Under the pieces are notes generated by a model, which saw only the letters and a list, made by a program, of their open reading frames with translations, was not told the DNA's origin and searched no databases. DNA of 64,000 nucleotides from Halalkalibacter alkalisediminis. GTDB lineage: Bacteria; Bacillota; Bacilli; Bacillales; Bacillaceae_D. Shown here in pieces: positions 42,296 through 50,961 of the stretch. The position numbers and the translations under genes were made by a program. Where the stretch lies: NCBI RefSeq assembly GCF_028610705.1, contig NZ_JAQQWT010000006.1, positions 124,001-188,000 of the forward strand, read 5' to 3'. How positions within the stretch are numbered: the first letter of the stretch is position 1; the number at the start of each line of letters is the position of its first letter.

Positions 42296-43336
42296 TTACC
42301 CTTTTCGATCTGAGCGCGAAGTAATCCCCGCCCTTGAACGAAATAGATGAAGATTTTCAAGTGCTCTTCCTGTACCAATTGCTACACAATCTAACGGGTT
42401 TTCTGCAACGAGAACAGGCATATTCGTTTCTTCGCTTAATACACGATCTAAATTACGTAATAACGCTCCGCCACCTGTTAGCACAATTCCACGATCCATA
42501 ATATCTGCTGCTAATTCAGGAGGAGATTGTTCAAGCGTATTTTTCACTGACTCAATAATGGTTGTGACCGTATCTGCAAGGGCTCCAGCGATCTCTTCAG
42601 CTGACACTGTAATCGTCTTTGGCAATCCTGTAAGCAAGTCACGTCCACGGATATCCATGTCGTCAACGCCATCAGGCGCGCCAGCAGAACCGATTTCAAG
42701 TTTCAAGGCTTCGGACGTTCTTTCCCCAATCATTAAGTTGTATTTCTTCTTAATGTATTGAATAATCGCTTCGTCCATTTCATCACCGGCCACTCGAATC
42801 GATTGGCTTGTCACAATACCACCTAGAGAAATAATGGCAACCTCTGTCGTTCCGCCACCAATATCAACAACCATACTACCTGTTGGTTCCCAAACTGGAA
42901 GGTCTGCTCCAATCGCAGCTGCAAATGGCTCTTCTAACGTGTAAGCTTCTTTTGCCCCTGCTTGCTTTGTTGCATCTTCTACGGCACGTTTTTCCACCGC
43001 TGTAATGCCCGATGGAACACACACCATCACCGAAGGCTTACGCGTGAAAATAGAACGATTTTTCAAAGCTTGACGAATAAAATATTTTAACATGGTTGAC
43101 GTTGTATCAAAATCAGCAATAACCCCATCTTTCATCGGACGGATTGCAACAATATTCCCTGGTGTACGACCAATCATGTTTTTTGCATCATTACCTACAG
43201 CTTCAATTGAGCCTGTATCTGTTCTAAGTGCGACAACCGACGGTTCACGAACGACGATTCCTTTACTCTTTACATACACAAGCGTGTTTGCTGTACCTAA
43301 GTCAATTCCTATATCTTTTGAGAACCCACCAAACAT
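42296..43336 (-). CDS. mreB: Rod shape-determining actin homologue MreB
   Basis: A 346-residue bacterial actin: phosphate-1 loop [19 protein letters not shown], phosphate-2 [18 protein letters not shown], adenosine loop [20 protein letters not shown]. It forms membrane-bound filaments that guide lateral wall synthesis. A TATAAT -10 lies at 43378-43383 on the minus strand, so mreBCD probably has its own promoter besides read-through from radC. The C-terminal tail ([13 protein letters not shown]) is slightly longer than in B. subtilis (337). Confidence 0.98.
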   Translation of the reverse strand: MFGGFSKDIGIDLGTANTLVYVKSKGIVVREPSVVALRTDTGSIEAVGNDAKNMIGRTPGNIVAIRPMKDGVIADFDTTSTMLKYFIRQALKNRSIFTRKPSVMVCVPSGITAVEKRAVEDATKQAGAKEAYTLEEPFAAAIGADLPVWEPTGSMVVDIGGGTTEVAIISLGGIVTSQSIRVAGDEMDEAIIQYIKKKYNLMIGERTSEALKLEIGSAGAPDGVDDMDIRGRDLLTGLPKTITVSAEEIAGALADTVTTIIESVKNTLEQSPPELAADIMDRGIVLTGGGALLRNLDRVLSEETNMPVLVAENPLDCVAIGTGRALENLHLFRSRAGITSRSDRKG

Positions 43337-43540
43337 CTATGTATCTCCCTTCATACAAAACCGAAATCATAACCTTCATTATATCGAATAACTGATAAAA
43401 AAAATAGCCTTAAGTTCCCCAAGTTTTGTTAAATGTCTTAAACAAACAAAAAAGGCAACAAACTCATGTTACCATTCTCATCTGTCAATCGCTATCCTTC
43501 AAACAGCCCGACCTCAAAATTTACTTATTTTAGCGTCTTA

Positions 43541-44227
43541 TTATATGACATATCCCTGTTCCTTCAGACTAACAAATTTGCGATCACCAATAATAATATG
43601 ATCGAGTAATTCAATCCCCAGCAACTTCCCGGCTTCTGACAACCGTTTCGTCACTTCAATATCTTCACGACTTGGCGATGGATCTCCTGAAGGATGATTA
43701 TGGAGACAAATCACAGATGCGGCTGATCGTCTAAAAGCCTCTTTAAAAATTTCACGAGGATGGCAAATGCTTGCATTCAAACTGCCGATGAATACCGTTT
43801 TCCGGTGGAGTACTTGGTTTTTTGTGTTTAAATAAAGACAATCAAAATGCTCTTGTTGCAAAAAACGCATGTCCTCCATTACATAATTGGAGACATCCTC
43901 AGGGGATCTGATTACATAGCGATCTTCAGGCTGCAAACTATGGATTCGCCGACCAAGCTCAATCGCGGCCGACAGCTCGACCGCCTTTGCTTCTCCAATA
44001 CCTTTGATCGTACATAGTTCTTCAATGGCAGCTTCTTTTAATAAAAGCAAACCATCAAATTTAGCTAACACTCGCTGCGCTAGTTGTAACACAGATTCTT
44101 GCTTCGTTCCAGTTCGAAGCAATATCGCTAAGATCTCTTGATTAGACAATGCAATAGGACCTTCTTGCAATAATCGCTCTCGCGGCCTTTCACGTTCGGG
44201 GACATCACGGATGAGGAAAGAATGCAC
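43541..44227 (-). CDS. radC: RadC family protein (JAMM domain)
   Basis: A 228-residue protein with a helix-hairpin-helix N-terminal part (LCTIKGIGEAKAVELSAAIE) and a JAB1/MPN metalloprotease-like domain whose zinc motif is CLHNHPSGDPSPSRED (HxH...D). Despite the name, a DNA-repair role is not established. Its position between maf and mreB is conserved in Bacillus. Length is like B. subtilis RadC (231). Confidence 0.96.
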   Translation of the reverse strand: MHSFLIRDVPERERPRERLLQEGPIALSNQEILAILLRTGTKQESVLQLAQRVLAKFDGLLLLKEAAIEELCTIKGIGEAKAVELSAAIELGRRIHSLQPEDRYVIRSPEDVSNYVMEDMRFLQQEHFDCLYLNTKNQVLHRKTVFIGSLNASICHPREIFKEAFRRSAASVICLHNHPSGDPSPSREDIEVTKRLSEAGKLLGIELLDHIIIGDRKFVSLKEQGYVI

Positions 44228-44276
44228 AGATTCCGCTCCTTTCTATCATGGACAAATTGAGGAGATTTTATCAATT

Positions 44277-44849
44277 TTACCTGTTCGGATGAATCTCTAT
44301 TTTTCGTAATTCTCTTATTGTTTTCGCGAGTGGCAAACCAACCACAGTATAATAGTCACCAATGATTCGCTTCACCAAAAAGGCGCCGAATCCTTGAATT
44401 CCGTAACCACCCGCTTTATCAAAAGGCTCTCGACTACGGATGTACATAGCTATGTCCTCATCTGTTAGTGGATAAAACTCAACATCTGTTTGTTCAGAGA
44501 ACGTCTCCAATCCACTTGGAGAACAAATAGCCACACCGGTATACACACTATGAGTACGGCCTGACAACCTCTCAAGCATTGCCTTCGCCTCTTCTTCGTC
44601 ATGCGGCTTACCTAAAATGACATCATCAATAGCCACGACGGTGTCTGCACCAAGGATTACGGCATCCTGATTCTGCGACCAGACATTCTTAGCCTTTTGC
44701 AGAGCCAATTGCTCCACGACTTCTTTAGGAGTCAATCCCTCCTCTACGGTTTCTACTATCGTACTCGTTTGAATTTGAAATGAAAAATAGGCTTGTTCTA
44801 AAAGCTCTTTGCGCCTCGGGGAACCTGAGGCTAAAATGAAAGATTTCAT
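44277..44849 (-). CDS. maf: Maf nucleotide pyrophosphatase
   Basis: A 190-residue Maf/HAM1-fold house-cleaning enzyme: the opening FILASGSPRRKELLEQA is the nucleotide-binding signature, VILGADTVVAIDDVILGKP carries the catalytic acidic residue, and SREPFDKAGGYGIQGFGAFL is the third motif. B. subtilis Maf (189 residues) hydrolyses dTTP/UTP and overproduction blocks septation. It lies just upstream of radC. Confidence 0.97.
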   Translation of the reverse strand: MKSFILASGSPRRKELLEQAYFSFQIQTSTIVETVEEGLTPKEVVEQLALQKAKNVWSQNQDAVILGADTVVAIDDVILGKPHDEEEAKAMLERLSGRTHSVYTGVAICSPSGLETFSEQTDVEFYPLTDEDIAMYIRSREPFDKAGGYGIQGFGAFLVKRIIGDYYTVVGLPLAKTIRELRKIEIHPNR

Positions 44850-44965
44850 GAAGGGGTCACCTCTACAATTGTTTTTCTCTATTGTACAGGTTCAAAAATA
44901 GAATACCAAATCCTAGTTGCTACCACTATAAATGTGTGAGGAATGATGACAAACTGTGTGTGGAA

Positions 44966-45080
44966 GAGTGATCAATCGAGTGAGTGGCGTTTTCGGGCGT
45001 TGGATAATAAATTAGAGGGTAATAAGTCAGTGATTTCAGATGATGAGTGGGCTAGATATCGGATGATAAATCGAGTTTTT
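44966..45080. repeat. Degenerate 21-22 bp tandem repeat array B
   Basis: Four or five loose copies of a unit like TTTCGGATGATGAGTG occur near 44990 (TTTCGGGCGTTGGAT), 45012 (TAGAGGGTAATAAGT), 45033 (TTCAGATGATGAGT) and 45055 (TATCGGATGATAAAT). It lies between maf and the spoIIB terminator. It is the weakest of the four arrays; its unit resembles array C. Confidence 0.45.
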
Positions 45081-45133
45081 AGCGGGAAGCAGCCTACTAG
45101 ATAAGTCCCTTAACCGCTATATTTTTACCTATT

Positions 45134-45178
45134 CAGCAAAAAAGCTGCTGAAAAATGATTTTTTCAGCAGCTTTCTAT
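45134..45178 (-). terminator. Terminator of spoIIB
   Basis: AAAGCTGCTGAAAAA (45141-45155) pairs with TTTTTCAGCAGCTTT (45160-45174), with a T-run beyond on the minus strand, directly at the spoIIB stop. Confidence 0.9.
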
Positions 45179-46270
45179 TTATTGCAGCGCCTGAGTAACT
45201 TGCTCGTAGCTCACTAATGCATCTAAAAGTGCTTGCTGGGACTTCCATAGCGCTTCTTGTTCAGAGGTGCTGAGGTATTCCTTGAGCTTCTCTCCTGCTA
45301 GCACTAAGTGGTCTCCCATTTCTAGTGCGTGTTGTTGTGATTCGCCAGATAGATGGCTGAAAGCTTGATCGCGTTCCGCTTGTAACGCATCTGCTTTTTC
45401 TGTAATTTGTTTAACCCGATCATCTGTAATGAGAGAGCCCCCCCCTAAGCCATCAACTGATAGTTGAAGAATTTCCTTGTACTGAGAAATTGCGCTCGTA
45501 AACCAGGCTGATACTTCTTCGGCTTGCCCTGTAATGCTCTGCCCTTCCACGCGGTACGTTTTTAAATAAGTCTCTTGTCCATATCCTGTATAAAGGTCGC
45601 TTATTTTCGTCGCCTGAGAACGGTCGCCCGCCGCTCCAATAAACATGTAAATCGGATTGGTTCCTTGCGTTAATGCTGCGGCTAAGCCTTTTTCATGAAT
45701 TCTTGCAACAACCTCTTCTCCTTTAGCCATCTCCTCAAAAGCGCCACCTTGAACGATTTCTAGAGTAAGGGTTGGGAGACTTCCTCCTTCTGAAAAAGTT
45801 GGGATGGCCGCACCCGTTGTCGTCTCTCCCCCACTATCAACAATCGATACGTTGTTCCCCGTAAAGACGGTGAGGATCATTGTCCCTAGTCCGAGTCCCA
45901 CCACAATCGCGGCTAGGATGGCTGCAATGAGCATGAACGGTATTTGGGGTCGACTCTTTCCACTGAGTGGCTTCTTTTTACGCTTATACGGAAGCTTCGG
46001 ACTTTTTTCACGATTCCCATCGTCCCAAAAAGGTTGTCCATTCCGCTGTCGTTCCTCATGTCTACTTCCAAAGTCTATGATATTATCTGGTTGGGGAATG
46101 ATTTCTGTTACGTCTCTTTCATCATGTTCACGGGCCGCGACTATTTCTTCTGAAACATCGTGTTTTTTCAACAAATCTTGATCTACTTCTAGCTTGTCCT
46201 GAGCCTGTTCTTTAACCGTTTGTTCCTTGCCGTTTAGTCGGACCGAGATTTTGTATTTATCCTGATTCAT
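45179..46270 (-). CDS. spoIIB: Stage II sporulation protein SpoIIB
   Basis: A 363-residue bitopic protein: a charged cytoplasmic region of about 115 residues, a helix (FMLIAAILAAIVVGLGLGTM), then an extracytoplasmic SPOR-type domain (LTLEIVQGGAFEEMAKGEEV through QETYLKTYRVEGQ) and a helical tail. In B. subtilis SpoIIB is a landmark at the septum that speeds engulfment and recruits SpoIIDMP; it is poorly conserved, so position (between comC and maf) and topology carry the call. AAGGAGTG before the ATG at 46268-46270 sets the start. Confidence 0.85.
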   Translation of the reverse strand: MNQDKYKISVRLNGKEQTVKEQAQDKLEVDQDLLKKHDVSEEIVAAREHDERDVTEIIPQPDNIIDFGSRHEERQRNGQPFWDDGNREKSPKLPYKRKKKPLSGKSRPQIPFMLIAAILAAIVVGLGLGTMILTVFTGNNVSIVDSGGETTTGAAIPTFSEGGSLPTLTLEIVQGGAFEEMAKGEEVVARIHEKGLAAALTQGTNPIYMFIGAAGDRSQATKISDLYTGYGQETYLKTYRVEGQSITGQAEEVSAWFTSAISQYKEILQLSVDGLGGGSLITDDRVKQITEKADALQAERDQAFSHLSGESQQHALEMGDHLVLAGEKLKEYLSTSEQEALWKSQQALLDALVSYEQVTQALQ

Positions 46271-46376
46271 GTAAATCACTCCTTCCCTCATCTCTCCCTT
46301 ATATACTTCTATTCTATTATTTTCCTCTCCTCGATAGAACGATTCTGTAAAAGAAGTTTTAATATTTTTATGTATG

Positions 46377-46415
46377 CCAAAAAGAACAAGACCTCAAGTA
46401 GTCTTGTTCTTCTTT
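46377..46415 (-). terminator. Terminator downstream of comC
   Basis: AAGAACAAGAC (46382-46392) and GTCTTGTTCTT (46401-46411) form a perfect 11 bp stem with a short T-run on the minus strand. It is about 140 bases past the comC stop and just upstream of spoIIB. Confidence 0.8.
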
Positions 46416-46552
46416 GTTAGCCTCCGAAATTATCATTCGATTAGGACAAACTTCCTAAAACTCTAAAACTTCTAAATTTTTATGCTATATCAGTATCAGT
46501 ATTTCATTCACATATCCCTAAAACTTGTCAATTGTTGCTCATCATTTTCATT

Positions 46553-47311
46553 TTACTCGGTATACCACATGTTGATATACCAATCCCAGATACCATCCCC
46601 AAAGAGATAAGCGACAATCGTCCCTACGAAAATAAAGGGTCCAAAAGCAATCGGTTGTTTCCTCTTTACTCCTCCAGTTATTATTAATAAAGAACCAACT
46701 ATTGCACCTAAAAAGGAAGCAAGCATTAAACTAATGACAGTCATCCAAGGCCCGAGTGCCACACCGATAGCTGCATAGAGTTTTATATCACCACCACCCA
46801 TACCACCGCGACTGACAAGCGCAATTAAGAGTAACAAGACAAAACCAACCCCCCCACCTATTCCATAAAACCAGAATGATTCTGTTCCGATAAATAGACG
46901 TGTAATTAATAAAATAACCAACGCCGGTATAGTAATAACATCTAGAATGAGTTGTTCACGAATGTCGGTAAGAACAGATAAAATAAGGACTATGGTAATC
47001 ATAACTGCGGGTATTAATTCTAATTCAAAACCTATGAATTTATAGACAATGAAAAGAGAGGAAGCCGTTAAAAGTTCACCAAAGGGGTATAACGGAGAAA
47101 TTTTTGTGTGGCAGTAGCGACATTGACCTTTTAATAATAAAAAACTGAATATCGGAATTAAATCTAGTGCAGATATTTTATGGTTGCAGTTTGGACAATT
47201 AGAATGAGGGTAAACTATTGATTCTTTTTTTAAAAGTCGAATAGCAACGACATTGAAGAAACTGCCAAGAAATAAGGCTATAAAAAAGACATAAATGTCA
47301 AGAAGAAGCAA
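46553..47311 (-). CDS. comC: Type IV prepilin peptidase ComC
   Basis: A 252-residue membrane protease: LFLGSFFNVVAIRL opening, two zinc CxxC pairs in the first cytoplasmic loop (SNCPNCNHKI and GQCRYCHTKI), then about seven helices with aspartates in SVLTDIREQLI and MGGGDIKLYAAIG (GxGD-type catalytic motif). It cleaves and methylates ComG pseudopilins for DNA uptake, so the organism may be competent. TTG start with GGGAGGG upstream. B. subtilis ComC (248) lies in the same place next to folC. Confidence 0.94.
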   Translation of the reverse strand: MLLLDIYVFFIALFLGSFFNVVAIRLLKKESIVYPHSNCPNCNHKISALDLIPIFSFLLLKGQCRYCHTKISPLYPFGELLTASSLFIVYKFIGFELELIPAVMITIVLILSVLTDIREQLILDVITIPALVILLITRLFIGTESFWFYGIGGGVGFVLLLLIALVSRGGMGGGDIKLYAAIGVALGPWMTVISLMLASFLGAIVGSLLIITGGVKRKQPIAFGPFIFVGTIVAYLFGDGIWDWYINMWYTE

Positions 47312-47590
47312 ATTAACCCTCCCTTTCTCATAGTGATGAAAAAATCGTTGATACTAGAGGATTATGTTTTTTTAAAATATAAATCAAGGAATCTAATCTT
47401 TAATTCCCTGATAGCCCGCTGCAAACTAGACATAGATAATTATTAATTTTTAAAAAAGTTAAGATTATGAGATCAACTCTCTCCTTTCAAACTTATCCTA
47501 ACATAAAAATTACACAATTTTCAAATAATTATATTTTTTTATATAAGGTTAAAAAAGTAAAAACCCCTAAATATTATAAAGTTTCAGTCT

Positions 47591-49309
47591 TTATATCAAT
47601 TGTTCTTTTTTCAAATCAGAGAATTTCGCTACCCGATCTCTTCCTCGCTGCTTCGCTCCATTATACATCGCTCGGTCAGCTCGACGGATTAAAGTCACCG
47701 CATCCATACTGGCTTCGCCATCTTCATTTGTTTTCTCAGAGCTTGCAACTCCGATGCTTGCGGTTACATAAATCTCGGTTAGTTTTTGATCGATTAAATC
47801 GTTCTGAATGATGATAGGAGATTGCTTTAGGATTTCTTGCAGCTCTAACCCTAACTGGTAAGTTTCCTCTTCTGTTTGGTTACGTATGAGCAAGACAAAC
47901 TCTTCTCCACCATATCTAGCAACCTTGGCATTGGTACATACCGTTTCTAGTCTCTTAGCCACTTCGATTAAGACCTCATTCCCACTTTGGTGTCCGTACG
48001 TATCGTTGATTCTTTTAAAATGATCTAAGTCTAAGAGAATTAAAGACGTATAGTTTGTGTGTCTGTCCTCAAGTGTATCTTTTAGTTCTTGCTCAAAGAA
48101 GCGGAAATTGAATAGATTTGTCAGTGAACAGTGATGACTGTCTCTCTTTGTTTTTTCAAGATAGAGGACATTCGTTAAAGCGATTGCAAGCATATTGGTC
48201 ATGATTTCAACGATCATGACTTGATGGGAGCGGTAAGCGTTTGGTCGCTTGGATACAACCGTTAAAACGCCTTTGACGGATGTTTGATCTTTTAACGGGA
48301 CCGAAAGAATGGTTTGCAAGTCTGGGTGAAACCATTTGCCTCGCAAAGACCATTGACTTCTCTCTGTTTCCATCGCGATGAATCCACCTTGAGCGACTTG
48401 TTTGCTAAATTCGTCTCCAGATCGAAAGGTGAGTGGAATTGCTTCTTCGTTTTTTTGATCCATATACGTTAGTGTTAGTTCTTCGCCTTTTACATTGTAT
48501 AAGTAGAGTTGATCCCAGTCGAGAAATTTTTCTAAATGCCCTCTGACTTTATTCATCAGTTCTTGAGCGGTTAGGCTTGAGTTTAATTCATAACCAAATT
48601 CAGTTACTTCTTTTAGGAGATGATTGACTTTTTCCATTTGGTTGTAGAGCTTAAAGACAATCGCAATTCCAACAAATGCGATGCCAATAAACAAAATCGC
48701 CAGTGAGCCTAATTGCTTGTGAAGGATAAGTAAAATAACGACAAGTGGCAAAAGGATCCCCGCACTTGTCAACTCCCTTACTAGTCCTTTCACAGAATTC
48801 AGACTTCTTTGGTTAAAGAGGTATCTTCTCGTTGCAAAAATGAGAACATGGTTAACGACAAGGATGCTGACCGCATATAGAAACATCGCATGGCCGTGAT
48901 CAAGAAAGGTAAAGGCTTGTCCCGTTTGTCCACCAACTAAATAGAAAACACTTGCAGAAATAATCGATGTCAGAATAAATATGATTGAGTTTATCGGAAT
49001 TCGAATGAGGCTTGCTTTGGTTAGTCCAGATGCAAGAAGTGCTGTGATTACAGCTAATTGGGTCATCATCACTTCTAGATGGAAGCCATATTTAATGAAG
49101 ACCGCTAACGTCACCCATTGAAAAAAGGTTAAGGTGTGATTGCGGTATTGAATCGGTAAGATGGCGGTTAGCATGACAAGCCCCAGAAACGCTAACACTT
49201 CGTAGGATGCTAGCATCATAAATGTATTTGTCGTAAGTAAATACCCGTTCACTCCTACAAATACAAAAGCCCAAATGAGCCAGACGATTGTTGAACTTTG
49301 TCTTGTCAT
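47591..49309 (-). CDS. Membrane-bound diguanylate cyclase (GAF-GGDEF)
   Basis: A 572-residue protein with seven or eight helices in the first 215 residues, a GAF-like domain (about 235-370), and a GGDEF domain at the C-terminus. The active-site signature is RYGGEEF, with DLDHFKRINDTYGHQSGNEV before it, so c-di-GMP synthesis is expected. An RxxD inhibitory site is not obvious. It is inserted between folC and comC; B. subtilis has no such gene there. It is separated from comC by 279 AT-rich bases without recognisable features. Confidence 0.9.
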   Translation of the reverse strand: MTRQSSTIVWLIWAFVFVGVNGYLLTTNTFMMLASYEVLAFLGLVMLTAILPIQYRNHTLTFFQWVTLAVFIKYGFHLEVMMTQLAVITALLASGLTKASLIRIPINSIIFILTSIISASVFYLVGGQTGQAFTFLDHGHAMFLYAVSILVVNHVLIFATRRYLFNQRSLNSVKGLVRELTSAGILLPLVVILLILHKQLGSLAILFIGIAFVGIAIVFKLYNQMEKVNHLLKEVTEFGYELNSSLTAQELMNKVRGHLEKFLDWDQLYLYNVKGEELTLTYMDQKNEEAIPLTFRSGDEFSKQVAQGGFIAMETERSQWSLRGKWFHPDLQTILSVPLKDQTSVKGVLTVVSKRPNAYRSHQVMIVEIMTNMLAIALTNVLYLEKTKRDSHHCSLTNLFNFRFFEQELKDTLEDRHTNYTSLILLDLDHFKRINDTYGHQSGNEVLIEVAKRLETVCTNAKVARYGGEEFVLLIRNQTEEETYQLGLELQEILKQSPIIIQNDLIDQKLTEIYVTASIGVASSEKTNEDGEASMDAVTLIRRADRAMYNGAKQRGRDRVAKFSDLKKEQLI

Positions 49310-49334
49310 GCTGTCACCTCTTTTTCTTCTCGTT

Positions 49335-50645
49335 TTATACAGGTGCCTTCATCAAGCTTTTCCAGTGTTCTCTTACTCGAGCAATAAAGTATAACGAACC
49401 ACAAACAATCAGCATCTCTTCTTCTTTGGTTGCTTCAAGTTCTTCAGCTAAGGCCTGTTGCCAATCCTCTTTAAAACGTTTTTGTGAGACTGGAGCTTCC
49501 GTCCAAAGATCGATAGCTACAGCGGCACGTTCAAAATCAAAACTTGTAAAGGTAAACGCAGCGTCTAGATTAAGAAATGGTTGAAGTAGACTAGTCATCT
49601 CCTTTTCCTTCGTTGCGGCAACTAGAAAGCGATAGCGTTTCGTTGGGTAATGCTGCTTTAACGTTCTTGCTAGAGCTTCCATTCCCTCTTTATTATGAGC
49701 CCCATCTAAGATGACCAGAGGTGTCTTTTGTATACGTTCAAAACGGCCAGGCCATGTTGTGGCAATAAGACCGTTTTCGATGTGTTGTTGGTCTATCTGG
49801 AAGGCAAACTCTCTTTTTAAAACGTTGAGAGCACAAATGGCGACAGCGGCGTTTTCTCGTTGATGCGGTCCTGGCATCTGGATCGTCACGTCGATGGTCT
49901 CCTGATCCATTTGTTCATAAGTAAACAGTTGTTTTTCTTCTGTTTTGGCGACAAGTGATTCATGGAATGTCTCACGTAATTGATAAAGGGAAGCTCTCTT
50001 TTGTTTGGCAGTTCGTTTTATAACTTCGATCGCTTCCTTTTGTGATACACCAGAAACGATCGGTGTCTTTGATTTAATGATGCCTGCTTTTTCTGTAGAA
50101 ATTTCCGTCAGACTTGTTCCTAATATATGCATATGATCATAGCCAATCGAGGTAATGACCGAAAGCAGTGGTGTAATCACATTAGTGGAGTCGAGTCTCC
50201 CTCCTAATCCGACCTCAATAAGGACAATGTCTGGTCTTGCTAGATGAGCAAAGTAATCGAATGCCAACGTTGTGATGACTTCAAATTCTGTTGGACTACC
50301 TATATCGGTTGTCCTTAATTGTTCAACTAGTGGTTGAATCCGCTTGGCACAAGTAATCAACGCGTCCTCTGGAATCGGGGTACCATTTATCGAAATTCGG
50401 TCCTCAAAAAATTCAATCGAGGGTGACGTAAACGTTCCAACATTGTACCCTGCTTCACGTAATACATGCTGTAAGAAGCTAACCGTTGATCCTTTACCAT
50501 TTGTTCCGGCTATATGAACAGCCTTCAGTTTTTTTTCCGGGTGCTCCAAACGTTCGAGCATCCACTCCATTCGCTCTAAGCCTGGCTTTATGCCAAATGG
50601 CAGCAATCCTTGTATCCACTTGATGACTTCTGCTCCATTTTTCAC
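49335..50645 (-). CDS. folC: Folylpolyglutamate synthase/dihydrofolate synthase FolC
   Basis: A 436-residue Mur-ligase-fold enzyme: HIAGTNGKGSTVSFLQHVLR is the ATP-binding loop, PSIEFFEDRISINGTPI the folate/omega-loop region, LIEVGLGGRLDSTNVI and VILDGAHNKEGMEAL the later motifs. It adds glutamates to folates. Length equals B. subtilis FolC (430). It lies 25 bases upstream of the cyclase gene and downstream of valS across a terminator and repeat array. Confidence 0.96.
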   Translation of the reverse strand: MKNGAEVIKWIQGLLPFGIKPGLERMEWMLERLEHPEKKLKAVHIAGTNGKGSTVSFLQHVLREAGYNVGTFTSPSIEFFEDRISINGTPIPEDALITCAKRIQPLVEQLRTTDIGSPTEFEVITTLAFDYFAHLARPDIVLIEVGLGGRLDSTNVITPLLSVITSIGYDHMHILGTSLTEISTEKAGIIKSKTPIVSGVSQKEAIEVIKRTAKQKRASLYQLRETFHESLVAKTEEKQLFTYEQMDQETIDVTIQMPGPHQRENAAVAICALNVLKREFAFQIDQQHIENGLIATTWPGRFERIQKTPLVILDGAHNKEGMEALARTLKQHYPTKRYRFLVAATKEKEMTSLLQPFLNLDAAFTFTSFDFERAAVAIDLWTEAPVSQKRFKEDWQQALAEELEATKEEEMLIVCGSLYFIARVREHWKSLMKAPV

Positions 50646-50746
50646 TACGCACCCTCCTAATCTATCTAGCTTATTATAAGTTTATCTTATGATCTTGTCG
50701 AATGAAAGAGATAGTTCGCGCTGAACCCTTGTCAGATAAAGGAACG

Positions 50747-50784
50747 AGAAAAAAAAGATCTCACGTATACGTGAGATCTCTTCC
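50747..50784 (-). terminator. Terminator downstream of valS
   Basis: A perfect 24 bp palindrome at 50756-50779 (half-site AGATCTCACGTA) is followed by eight T on the minus strand. It lies about 180 bases beyond the valS stop; repeat array C fills that gap. Confidence 0.85.
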
Positions 50785-50796
50785 TTATCTTATATG

Positions 50797-50950
50797 AGCG
50801 ATCTGAGGTAGCTGTTTCGGTCACCTTGAGTGGGTTATCGGTCACTTCGGAGAACATATCGGTCTCTCGTAAAGTTTTATCAATCACTTCAATCAATATA
50901 TCAGTCACTTTCCAACCGTTTTCGGTCCTTCCCACTCTCAGCATCAAGTT
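50797..50950. repeat. 21 bp tandem repeat array C (TATCGGTCACTT core)
   Basis: Six units in strict 21 bp register: the C of the TCGG/TCAG core falls at 50818, 50839, 50860, 50881, 50902 and 50923; weaker copies flank at about 50799 and 50945. On the minus strand a frame (50732-50956) reads as a 7-residue repeat with recurring VTD or VTE (WKVTDIL, SEVTDNP, LKVTETA). It starts six bases after the valS stop and lies before the terminator, so it would form the valS 3' untranslated region. Confidence 0.85.
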
Positions 50951-50961
50951 ATCCACAAACC

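Noticed and set aside
50732-50956. Minus-strand frame with VTD heptad repeats as a coding gene
   Set aside because: The regular peptide follows from the 21 bp DNA period; no ribosome-binding site, and the start lies at the valS stop. Treated as repeat DNA.
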